In this document: positions 9,023-18,136 of the stretch, one piece after another
How the letters are laid out: each line of letters opens with the position of its first letter
Position numbering within the stretch: position 1 is the first letter of the stretch
Assembly (NCBI GenBank): GCA_039105265.1
Contig: JAPFFF010000005.1
Location: 6,123,501-6,187,500 of the forward strand
Direction of reading: 5' to 3'
DNA: 64,000 nt
Origin: Tritrichomonas musculus
Taxonomy: Eukaryota; Parabasalia; Tritrichomonadida; Tritrichomonadidae
Made by a program: the position numbers and the translations under genes
The notes under the pieces: model-generated
The model's database searches: none
What the model saw: only the letters and a program-made list of their open reading frames with translations
Told to the model about the DNA's origin: nothing

Positions 9023-11143
9023 ATGCTAGTAATTGACTTTGAAAAAGTTATAATTATAACTTCAATTTACTTGAATAAAATGAACAACAATCTATTTAAT
9101 CGAACAATGATCTACTTCTTGTTAAATAATCATACTATTTGGGTAATAAATAAAAGCCAGGATGCATGTGCATCAATTAAATCATATTGGAGATCAATTC
9201 AAAATTACTCATTATCAACAGTTAAATATTATTCATCGAATTTTACCGAGAAATTTTCAATTTTATTCAAAAAAAGATTGAATTTTTTATCAAATAGCAG
9301 CTTTATCACTTTTTCAAAATTACATGATTTTAAAACTAACATATTTAAATTTAATTTATCAAAAAATATCACAAAATCATTCCCAAAAAAGTTACAATCA
9401 TTGACAAAGTATTTAAATATTACAAAAAAAGAAACTCAAATTAATACTGTTATTCAACCTCGGCTAAGCACGCCCAATTTATGGTTATATTATCATTTAA
9501 ATGATACAAACTTCATTAAATGGTCTTATTCATTTATACCTCCTAAACAAATTCCACAAACCCAGTTAACCAAATCTTATCCATTTCTTATCAAAATAAT
9601 AAATACTCTAAATAAATGTGACCGATTATATTTAATGATTTACTTTTTCGAAGTACTAATACTGATATTAACATTATTATTAATAACAAAGAAAATAATA
9701 TTAATCAAAAGAAATAGAAAAAATAAGAAAATATTTTTAGAACAATTAAATAGTATTTTTATTGATATGGATATTGATTTTATTAATTTTTTCAAATGTC
9801 CAGATGGATATGATGATGATATTTTCCAATCAACAGGAGATATCGAAGAAGACAAAAAAAATCCATCAGTTTTTTCACATTCCTATTCTGATATTCATTA
9901 TCCAAAGAAATATAAGAATATGGAAGAAATGAAAAATGAATCAAAAAAAATGTATTCGATTCCAAAAGAATTTAAATCTTGTCTTGGTGGTCATAATTTA
10001 ATGGTATTAGGTTCTGCAATTAAGTACAATGATACTACAATTCTTCACTGTCCAATCGATCTTGGATTATATAGAAACAAAAGTTGTAAAAGTTTATTCA
10101 ATTTGGTTAAAACAGGGAAAGTGACAATGAGTCCTTTATCAGTTAATTCACCTGCCAAAACATTGTTACAAAACAATACCAAAAAGCCTATTTCAGTTAT
10201 AATTCCAAAAAATACTGTACTCGATAGTAATTCAATAGATAGGTATCCTCTTGTAACTACCGAAGCTGCTAAAATTACCCTTCCACCTAAAGGAAGTGCA
10301 AATGCTACATTAAAGCATAAACCATTAGAATGGCTAAATGAACAGATCAGATTATATCAAAAGGAAATTTGGAGTTGTAGTAATTGTGGCGAATGGTGCA
10401 TAAAGCCTCATCATTTGTGTCATTGCACAAGAAATGGAAAAGGATGCTGTCATAATGGTGGTATCCCTTATAAATATAGTGGTAAATATGTTATGACACC
10501 TTTTATTCATTTAGACCAAAGTCAGCAACAAAATTATCATAATGCATCAGAAAGGCAAAATACAAACACAGAAAAAAATAATGAAGAAGAATATTGTGCT
10601 GTTCAACAATCGTGCGATATTTGGAATAAGGAATTAAGAGATAGAAAGATAAAACGCGTTGCAATTGCTAAAAGACCATTAAATTCAATGAAAGAATTCT
10701 ATAAAAATGAATTTTATTTTGCAGTTCATGAATCTGTTGTTGTGGAAACCGAAGATGGAAAATATTATAATATTGAAAAAATGCAACCAGATAATACTTA
10801 TAAAAATGGTAGAATAGATACTCGTAGTTGTAATCTCAATGGTAATATAGTTGAATTTCCTAATGAAAATTATACAATAGATAAAAGAGCTAGATCAAAT
10901 TGGAGAGATATTAGTGATTATAATATAAAAGGAGAAATAATTTACAAGCGTTTACAAAAGAATAAAAAATATAACGTATATAAAGATAATTGCCAAGAAT
11001 TTGCAACATCTTTGATTCCAGAAGCTAAATTTGAAAAAAGAACATCTGGATTATTACTAATGACTGGTGGCTTATTTGAAGGATTAAATCATTGGATGTA
11101 TATTGTTGATGAAAATTCAAATGATGATATAGATCATTACTAA
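9023..11143 (+). CDS. Single-TM protein with Cys/His cluster and permuted papain-fold (LRAT/NlpC-P60-like) C-terminal domain
   Basis: The protein is 706 residues from the ATG at 9023; a second in-frame ATG at residue 20 is an alternative start. The N-terminal 200 residues are Asn/Ser/Lys-rich and unrecognised. One hydrophobic segment (about 202-226, YLMIYFFEVLILILTLLLIT) is followed by a basic stop-transfer run. A beta-rich stretch lies near 375-430. Next comes a Cys/His-dense region (C452, C455, C459, H463, H464, C466, H467, C468, C475, C476), probably metal-binding. The last 150 residues have FAVHESVVVE (H569) and, later, YNVYKDNCQEFA (C657). This His-before-Cys order with NCxxF is the pattern of the circularly permuted papain-like fold (LRAT, HRASLS, some NlpC/P60). 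Acyltransferase, phospholipase or amidase activity are all possible and cannot be separated here. The call is inference from motifs. Confidence 0.65.
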   Translation: MLVIDFEKVIIITSIYLNKMNNNLFNRTMIYFLLNNHTIWVINKSQDACASIKSYWRSIQNYSLSTVKYYSSNFTEKFSILFKKRLNFLSNSSFITFSKLHDFKTNIFKFNLSKNITKSFPKKLQSLTKYLNITKKETQINTVIQPRLSTPNLWLYYHLNDTNFIKWSYSFIPPKQIPQTQLTKSYPFLIKIINTLNKCDRLYLMIYFFEVLILILTLLLITKKIILIKRNRKNKKIFLEQLNSIFIDMDIDFINFFKCPDGYDDDIFQSTGDIEEDKKNPSVFSHSYSDIHYPKKYKNMEEMKNESKKMYSIPKEFKSCLGGHNLMVLGSAIKYNDTTILHCPIDLGLYRNKSCKSLFNLVKTGKVTMSPLSVNSPAKTLLQNNTKKPISVIIPKNTVLDSNSIDRYPLVTTEAAKITLPPKGSANATLKHKPLEWLNEQIRLYQKEIWSCSNCGEWCIKPHHLCHCTRNGKGCCHNGGIPYKYSGKYVMTPFIHLDQSQQQNYHNASERQNTNTEKNNEEEYCAVQQSCDIWNKELRDRKIKRVAIAKRPLNSMKEFYKNEFYFAVHESVVVETEDGKYYNIEKMQPDNTYKNGRIDTRSCNLNGNIVEFPNENYTIDKRARSNWRDISDYNIKGEIIYKRLQKNKKYNVYKDNCQEFATSLIPEAKFEKRTSGLLLMTGGLFEGLNHWMYIVDENSNDDIDHY

Positions 11144-11451
11144 AAAGCATTATCATAATCTATTTAAACATCCTTATCAAAAAGTATATATTTTTTATTT
11201 CTAAATAATTCTTTTAATAATTCATAAATCTATTGATAATATGATAATATAATAATATGTTTTTTAATATAACATCATTTTGATTTATCGTATTGTTTTG
11301 AATATCAAATTTAAAGATTAAAGATTGAACTGAGGACATTTTAAAATGAAATCTTTCAAATAAGAAAACATATTTTCTTGTACATTATTTTTAAATTTAA
11401 ATCTGAAACAATATTCATTTGAAATAACAAATCTGAAACAATATTACTAAC

Positions 11452-11566
11452 ATTTAAGAGATTAAAATTTCAATCAAAATATTTAAATATACATTAAATA
11501 ATTAAAATATAATATCATAAGCTTTTTGTTAGAGAAGCTTATAATTGAAATTTTAATCTCTTAAAT
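11452..11566. repeat. 23-bp perfect inverted repeat with internal sub-palindrome
   Basis: ATTTAAGAGATTAAAATTTC (start of the left arm, 11452-11474) is matched exactly in reverse complement by 11544-11566. The 69-bp spacer carries AAGCTT..AAGCTT. A second imperfect inverted pair (11489-11507 with about 11562-11580) is not nested in the order needed for one simple hairpin. It may be a miniature element scar or a transcript 3' structure. Confidence 0.5.
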
Positions 11567-12394
11567 TTTAATAATTTAATGTATATTGAATTATGAAGAT
11601 ATTTAAAGAGATTATTTTCAAATATTTGATTTTTCATGAAATTTGAAAGTTTATTGGTTATGAAATTAAATCATTATGGCATATGAATGAAAAAATTCAG
11701 CAATTCCATTCTTTTATAGGTTAAAAATGCAAAATACACGTTGATTTTATACAACAATTTGGCGATTCTATTCAATTATAAATTTCATTCACAAAAATTA
11801 ATTTATATTTTAAATTTTATTCAAAAAGTTGATTTATTTTTTTTTGACAATTGAAAAAGTTAAAAATTTCAAAATATCATCATGATTGATTTATAAAAAT
11901 AGAGATAATAAAAATATATTGCTATCATTTTAGTTTAAATGTAATAAGGAATAGTTTCTATTTAAAAAATGCCATATTTCAAGAAAAACAGTTTTTGGTT
12001 TTTAGGATTTCAAATTTCTTTATTTGATCTATTGACAATCCAGTTAGCAAATTTGATTCATAACAATACAATAACTTCATATTGCTATTTTTTAAACTTA
12101 TTCACTTTTTTTGGATAAGAAATGTCTTCATTTCATTTTGTTCCAAAAAATGTAAATTGGATTACTAAAAGCATACTTATAATTTGTGATAAAGATTCTC
12201 ACAAACACAAATCCTAGCGATATATTCATGATCATTTTTTAATACTAATTATTTTCTAGCAAAGTGAGGATAAGGAAAGGTCTTTGGATAAATGTCGAGA
12301 TAATTGCTGAATAAGAATAAATTTATTTAGATTTAAATTTTTGATTTTTAAATCTAAAGATAAATAGATTTTTTATATCATTCATTTATTTTGC

Positions 12395-12408
12395 TTCAAA
12401 AAGTTCAC
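12395..12408 (+). promoter_or_regulatory. Candidate promoter motif TTCAAAAAGTTCAC
   Basis: The motif lies about 75-90 bases upstream of the ATG at 12483. The same core (AAAAAGT with flanking TTC/TTG) precedes the starts at 16659, 18137, 26600 and 36804. Recurrence next to unrelated genes suggests a regulatory role; this is not proven. Confidence 0.35.
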
Positions 12409-12482
12409 ATGGATAATTTTTAATTTCAAAAATTTTTTGAACTTTCGGTAGAATTGAATATGGACGTTAAAAAACGAGATAA

Positions 12483-14612
12483 ATGAGGCAAAATGCTAGA
12501 CCTAATTCGTCAATTTCGCCTCGTAATCCTTCTTTCTCATCAGTCAAACATAAAACGTTTCGTTATGTTCCCCGTTCTATAAATCAAAGCAAAACGCGAA
12601 AAATCTCAACCGAAAGTCCACCTAAAGCAGAAGAAAAAAAGAAAAGAATAACACAACCAAAACAACCACCACCAGAGCCACCAATTCCATCATATTTGCA
12701 CAAAAAAAAATCTGATATTCAACAAACTCCTCGTTCAAAGCCATTAAAGCATAAAGAACAACTGCTTCGAGATCCTAGTTGCATTGCGTTAAGAGAACAC
12801 TTTTTTGAAAATGGCGATTTTGAGAACTACGATGATGATAAATTAAAAATACTCCTTGAGCACCTGAGAGAGTATTCATCATACAGTGCACTCTACCGTG
12901 AGTATGATGATGCAGAAAGAGCTGATGAATTGCAAGAAAGGATAAAAGAAGAATTACAAGTTCGTTCTACAAATATTTCACAAGAAAAAAATCAAGACAA
13001 TAATGGTGAAGGCCGACTAAACAAAGAACTCCAAAAAATTCAAGATGAACTTGAGGGATTTGATGATCAAACAAATGTTAAATTAGAACAATTAGAAATA
13101 GTTTTACAAGAAAAAATTGACATTTTTGAAAAAAAATGGCGAGATGAAATGCCTGCTAAATATCGAAAGCCTTCAACTAAATTAATCACAATTTATGATG
13201 TTGAAAGAAAATTAGGTTTAAACAAAGATTTTGAAAAAGCCAAACTTGTTAAAGCTGAAGCCGAACAACTTGAAGCAATTGAAATGGAAAAGGCACAAAA
13301 ACAGCTTAATCACGATTATTCTATAGCGCGCAAAAAATTAGATGACAAACTTAATGAAGAAAGACAACAATTAATTGAAGTGAGAAATCATCGACGAGCA
13401 GTTCTAGAATCGAGATTAAAAGTTGTTAAAAGCAATTTAGCTAATCGGGATACAGTTGTTACAATGAAGCAAAATGAGTCACTAAGACCGAAAGAAAATA
13501 TATTTGATCCTACATCACGAAGTCCAGTTGCTGGCGGAGGTGCAGCAATTAATAGACGAGATTATTCTTTTAAAAGTTTCAATTTATTACCTCCTCTTCT
13601 TCCTCCAAACGATGAAAAAGTCAGGGAAAAAAGTGAAAAGGAAATTAAAGAACAAAGAAGAAAAAACAAAAAGTTTATTATGCGAATTAAAGAAAAAGAA
13701 AGAGAAGCTGACGAATCTGAAATGAGCTTTTCATCCAAAGATGATTGGGATAGAGACTTAGATCGACTTAACAACCAAAATAATAATTCAGCTTTGAATA
13801 CAAAGCGCTATTCACCAAAATCACGTGCATCAACTTCTCTCTCTAAAAAACGATCAGAACCCTCAGAAAAAATCGAAAAAGAATTTAATGAGTTTCTATT
13901 TAACCAACTATCAGAAAAGTCCAATGACAAAACATCAACAACAACAATCGAAACTGGTTCAAAGATGAATAAAACTAATAATTCATTAATTTTTTCTGGC
14001 AATTTTGAATCTAATACATCAACTTTAACCAAAAATGATGAAACTGAATCAAAATCATCAAAATCAAATCAGCTGTCATCATCAATTAGTTCACATCAAA
14101 ATCAAGACCAAAATCAAACCAGCCTTCTTGATAATGTAAACGCAGATACAACAAATAAAATTTTGAATTCAGATCAAGTTAATTCATCTATTTCAAAAGA
14201 TTACTCGGGCAATGATGGTGAACAAGAGAAAGACCAAAGCACTGAAAAAGAATCAATTGATCAGGAAACTTTTGACGATTTTTCTGAAGATATAGATAAA
14301 ACCGAAAGCGAAAAAAAAGTTGAAAATACTGATGAGAATAGTAGTGAAAATGATAAGGAGAGTAGTAGTAAAAATAATAGTGAGAATGAGGATAAAAAAG
14401 ATAAGATCAACCTTGATAAATCAAATGATTTAAGTTCTTTGGCTGACATATTGTCTTTTCAATCATCTACATCTAATAAAAACCTCGATGAAGATGATAG
14501 CAAAAATGAAAAAACTCAATCAGATAATGAAATTAAAAATAATTCTGAAACTTTTAACTTGACTCAAACAAAAAGTTTCAAAGCGGACAAAAATAAAAAA
14601 GATAAGAAATAG
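12483..14612 (+). CDS. Coiled-coil protein with disordered acidic C-terminal tail
   Basis: The protein is 709 residues from the ATG at 12483. The N terminus (1-95) is basic and Pro/Ser-rich. Residues about 95-150 form a compact helical segment (ALREHFFENGDFENYDDDKL, then YREYDDAERADELQERIKEE) that reads like a short helical-hairpin repeat. Long Lys/Glu/Gln helices predicted as coiled coil run from about 165 to 320, with more near 370-420. From about 450 to the end the sequence is low-complexity Ser, Asn, Asp, Glu and Lys, surely disordered. No enzyme motif is present. Proteins of this shape in trichomonads may be cytoskeletal or ciliary, which is a guess. The gene at 23238 encodes a smaller protein of similar general style. 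Confidence 0.75.
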   Translation: MRQNARPNSSISPRNPSFSSVKHKTFRYVPRSINQSKTRKISTESPPKAEEKKKRITQPKQPPPEPPIPSYLHKKKSDIQQTPRSKPLKHKEQLLRDPSCIALREHFFENGDFENYDDDKLKILLEHLREYSSYSALYREYDDAERADELQERIKEELQVRSTNISQEKNQDNNGEGRLNKELQKIQDELEGFDDQTNVKLEQLEIVLQEKIDIFEKKWRDEMPAKYRKPSTKLITIYDVERKLGLNKDFEKAKLVKAEAEQLEAIEMEKAQKQLNHDYSIARKKLDDKLNEERQQLIEVRNHRRAVLESRLKVVKSNLANRDTVVTMKQNESLRPKENIFDPTSRSPVAGGGAAINRRDYSFKSFNLLPPLLPPNDEKVREKSEKEIKEQRRKNKKFIMRIKEKEREADESEMSFSSKDDWDRDLDRLNNQNNNSALNTKRYSPKSRASTSLSKKRSEPSEKIEKEFNEFLFNQLSEKSNDKTSTTTIETGSKMNKTNNSLIFSGNFESNTSTLTKNDETESKSSKSNQLSSSISSHQNQDQNQTSLLDNVNADTTNKILNSDQVNSSISKDYSGNDGEQEKDQSTEKESIDQETFDDFSEDIDKTESEKKVENTDENSSENDKESSSKNNSENEDKKDKINLDKSNDLSSLADILSFQSSTSNKNLDEDDSKNEKTQSDNEIKNNSETFNLTQTKSFKADKNKKDKK

Positions 14613-15150
14613 AAAGAAATCAATTTCTATCTAATTTAATTATGTTATGTAAAAAATATTATTTATTTATTTTTTTTATCATTTCTTATATTTTCGAATA
14701 AGAGATAAATTATCTCAGATAATGCTGCAAAAATAATTCTTTTTATTTTTATATTACAAGAGAAAAGTTGTTCAAGCTTTTATTAAATTAAAATTGAGTT
14801 ACATCTCAAATTGATTCAAAAATATTGAATAGCTTTTTGAATTTATTTTTCTTTTGAATTAATTATTTTTATATTTCATTGAATTTTAAAAAAATAAATA
14901 CTCCAGTTTTTACATGGCTAAAACAACCTAAATTAAAAACTTTTTTAAAATTTGTTTTTTTATCATCAATTTTAATACATATTTAATTTTCATCACATTA
15001 TAATGATAATATAGAAAAAAAAAAAAATCTATCATAAAAAAAATAAGAGTATACATTATTTACTTTACAAAATATTATAATTATAAATAAAATATTTAAA
15101 TAACAAACATAATATATTACATGAATAAAATTTCCAAATTAAATAATTAA
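14613..15150. other. Convergent intergenic region
   Basis: About 540 AT-rich bases between two convergent genes, so it should hold both 3' ends. A-runs near 15016-15042 and T-runs near 14670. No gene or structured element was seen. Confidence 0.5.
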
Positions 15151-16659
15151 TTATGTTCTGGCAGTTTCTGGTTGTACGCTAATTGCGGCACTTATTGATT
15201 GCTTATTCATTGATATATTGTATTTATGCATCATCCAAGGATGCCTTAATATTTGTTCTGGTTTTAGCCTCTCGTTAGGATCCCAAGCTATACAACCTTC
15301 AATAAGAGACAAAAATAATTTATCTTGAATTCCGGTCTCTCTCTGAATACTTGATGATGAAGGCTTATGAATATAACCATCAGAATTGGGGGCCAATATT
15401 GGCTGCCCATCTTTTTCAAAGTATAAGGAGCTCCTCTTTCCCTCATGAATCATCCATCTGGGTGGAGGACCGAGCATTTTTTGATACATCATCATTAATT
15501 CTGTTTCATCTTCTGCTTCAAAAACAGGACGGCCAGTAATCATTTCACACAAAACGCATCCATAACCCCAAACATCAATCGGGGGCCCATAGTTGCAGCC
15601 AAAGACAACTTCAGGTGCTCTGTAAAATCTGGATTGGATATACGTATATATTAAGTTGTTTTCATTTGAAGAACAACCAAAGTCAATCATTTTAACTATA
15701 GTTTTCCGTTGATTCATAAATAGAATGTTTTCTGGTTTAAAATCGCAGTGAATTATACCTTTCCCATGAATAAATCGAAGCGCATCCGCAGTTTGGCGGG
15801 CAACAATTTGGACAGTGGGCATTGAAAATCCTAGAAAATTCTGTAATTTTAATCCATTGTATACATCTATAAGCCCAAGTTCCATAACAATTGCAAAAAA
15901 TCCACGAAACGAGAAGGATTCATAGATTTTTATGACATGGTGAACTTCGGGCCCTCTGTCATTTTGTAATTCATACAAAAATTCTTTTTCAATCATAATC
16001 TGCTCATGGTGCTTTTGATGATCACGAAGTAATTTAATTGCCACTAGTTTATCATTATTTTTGTGATCGATACACTTTATAACTCCACCAAACGAACCTT
16101 TTCCAAGTACTTGCATCATTTGATATCGATAATTAATGTGCTCATTTGTGATAAATTGAAAATGTTCGGGAAGAACTGCATTATACGATTTGTTTGCAGG
16201 AGGAACTTTTCTAACATAATAAATTTCTTTGTAATTAGTAATTTCATCCATTTCTAAATCTGTTAAATAATCTGAATAATTTGCTAAAAAGTAATTTGGA
16301 TCTATTGGGCCGTTATATTTTGGCGGTGGCCGTTTTCTGTTCGATTTTACTCTTGGGTTTACCTTTTGAGTTGATATAGTGCTTGGATCTTTAGTTGATT
16401 TTTTTGTGATACTCGATCGTGGAGATTTTCCTTTTTGCTTAACAGATCGTGCAGTTGAAGGAGGTTTTGGCGGTGCTTGTGGAGGTACAATTGGATAAGA
16501 AGTTTGAGGCGGCAAATTGATGGAAGCACTTGAAGATACATTTGATATTACAGAAGTTGTTTGTAGAATGCTTTCATTTTTTTTCTTTTGGTTAGTAGCC
16601 TTTCTAGGAGGAACTTTAATTAACATACTTGGATTGTGTACAGGAGCAGCTTGGTGCAT
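15151..16659 (-). CDS. DYRK-family (CMGC) protein kinase
   Basis: The protein is 502 residues from the ATG at 16659. A Pro/Ser/Lys-rich disordered N terminus (1-115) is followed by a DYRK-homology-like box (LTDLEMDEITNYKEIYYVRK) and a full kinase domain, about 179-477. Visible motifs: Gly loop GKGSFGGV, VAIK lysine (K209), HCDFKPEN catalytic loop (family form HCDLKPEN), DFG (326-328), activation loop YTYIQSRFYRAPEV with the YxY that DYRKs autophosphorylate, DVWGYGC, and DPNERLKPEQILRHPW at the end. All catalytic residues are present, so an active dual-specificity kinase acting on Ser/Thr proteins is expected. A candidate promoter motif sits about 30 bases upstream. It is divergent from the TKL kinase gene. 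Confidence 0.93.
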   Translation of the reverse strand: MHQAAPVHNPSMLIKVPPRKATNQKKKNESILQTTSVISNVSSSASINLPPQTSYPIVPPQAPPKPPSTARSVKQKGKSPRSSITKKSTKDPSTISTQKVNPRVKSNRKRPPPKYNGPIDPNYFLANYSDYLTDLEMDEITNYKEIYYVRKVPPANKSYNAVLPEHFQFITNEHINYRYQMMQVLGKGSFGGVIKCIDHKNNDKLVAIKLLRDHQKHHEQIMIEKEFLYELQNDRGPEVHHVIKIYESFSFRGFFAIVMELGLIDVYNGLKLQNFLGFSMPTVQIVARQTADALRFIHGKGIIHCDFKPENILFMNQRKTIVKMIDFGCSSNENNLIYTYIQSRFYRAPEVVFGCNYGPPIDVWGYGCVLCEMITGRPVFEAEDETELMMMYQKMLGPPPRWMIHEGKRSSLYFEKDGQPILAPNSDGYIHKPSSSSIQRETGIQDKLFLSLIEGCIAWDPNERLKPEQILRHPWMMHKYNISMNKQSISAAISVQPETART

Positions 16660-16687
16660 CAATAATCAATCTGAAATAAAATTTGTT

Positions 16688-16698
16688 CACTTTTTGAA
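16688..16698 (-). promoter_or_regulatory. Candidate promoter motif TTCAAAAAGTG (minus strand)
   Basis: The motif is on the coding strand of the DYRK gene, about 30 bases before its ATG at 16659. It shares the AAAAAGT core with sites at 12395, 18111, 26567 and 36848. Confidence 0.35.
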
Positions 16699-18110
16699 TT
16701 CGAAAGACCATTTAATGATTGAAAAAATAAGCTTTGATTTTAATAAAAAACGTTTTTTATAAAATATAAATTTGTAGATTTGAATTTATGCCATACTCAG
16801 AATAAGTACATCGATTATATAATAGGCATTAAATTTTGTTATTTTGCTAATATTAATATTATGAGCATGAATATTTCGTTTTGAATAAAAGAGGAGAGTC
16901 AACTTATTTTTAACACAAAAACTCATATTATAATTGGTTTGGATTTTTCATAAGTACACATAATATTTAATATAATATATAATAGTTTTTCTATCTAAAA
17001 TATCTCTATAATTTATTTATATTATTGAGATAAAAATGTTTTATTCCAAATTAATCTAATTTGAATGCCTATTCAAATATTTTTTTCTCTCAATTTTTTC
17101 TTTTCAAATTTTAGTATTATAGATTTACAAATTTTTCTTGATGGGATATTAATATTTTTTAAATATTCTTGCATATTTAATCATATATATAGATATAAAA
17201 AATAATTACTCATACGGTATTTTAAATCAATTTATTTATTTGCTTGGGAGAATGTAAAAAACTAATGATCGAGTGTAACTTATCATGACTCTAATAAAAA
17301 ATTGGTAGTTGGGATTTTAGATTTAATCGAATAAATAGATTTATTATACGCATATATATCTAATATATTGTTTTCGAATGATTTGGTGTGTTGAATTTGT
17401 GGCAATGTTTGATTTAATAGCATTAGTAATTATTTCAAAAAACTGGTTATATCTCAGCCATTTTGTAAAAATATTGAATCCAGCATGGTTTATTCTAATT
17501 ATATTAGCGGATACTTTCAAATCATCATTTGATCTATCTTGAATTATTTGAAATTTATATTCTCCTATTTTCATCGATTGCCTTTAATCAAATCATAAAA
17601 GTAATATTTATATATAATTATTTTTATATTATTTATAAATAAAATAAAATTTAGAATTTATTAATTACATAACGCAAAAAAAGGCTAACAATGAGAAAAA
17701 ATAGCCCATTCAATTAGTTGATCCTCCTCTTGAATAAATTAGATTTTGATTTAGAAAATGAACAAATAACAGTTAAATTAAAAATTATAATGTATTTCAA
17801 ATAGACTTGAGTGGCGTTATTGCTTAAAAAATCAAAAAATATGTAGGTTATATGTAAAACAATTAAACAATTTGGTGCAATTTGCTTACAAAATTAATGG
17901 CATTGAGTCCAGTTACTTTTATAAAAAAAGAGAAATTGGATTTGAGTGAATATTCATCCCATTAAAAATGTCCTGAAAAATTGAATAGTAGAACTCTTTT
18001 TTGAATTTTTCAAAAATATTTTTTTTTGAATGAATCAAATTCATAAAGTTTTATCTATTAGTGATCCACTCTTTCATAAAAATGAATGAGTTTGATTAAA
18101 AATGTGAGAT

Positions 18111-18124
18111 GAAAAAAGTTCAAA
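18111..18124 (+). promoter_or_regulatory. Candidate promoter motif GAAAAAAGTTCAAA
   Basis: The motif lies 13-26 bases before the ATG at 18137. The short distance fits the very short 5' leaders usual in trichomonads. It shares the AAAAAGTTC core with other starts in the window. Confidence 0.35.
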
Positions 18125-18136
18125 AGAGCAAATTAA

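Larger units (their letters stand above)
11144..12482. other. Intergenic, AT-rich
   Basis: About 1.3 kb between genes on the same strand. It contains an inverted repeat near 11452-11566, two direct copies of AAATCTGAAACAATATT (about 11397 and 11429), and promoter-like AAAAAGTTCAC at its right end. No coding potential was seen. Confidence 0.5.
16660..18136. other. Divergent intergenic region between two kinase genes
   Basis: About 1.5 kb, AT-rich. It should contain the promoters of the DYRK gene (left) and TKL gene (right); AAAAAGT-type motifs lie close to both starts. A 76-codon frame at 17344-17574 on the minus strand begins with ATG but has no recognisable features and is probably chance. 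Confidence 0.5.

Noticed and set aside
17344-17574. 76-codon minus-strand frame between the two kinase genes
   Set aside because: It has an ATG but no recognisable motif and spacer-like base composition.
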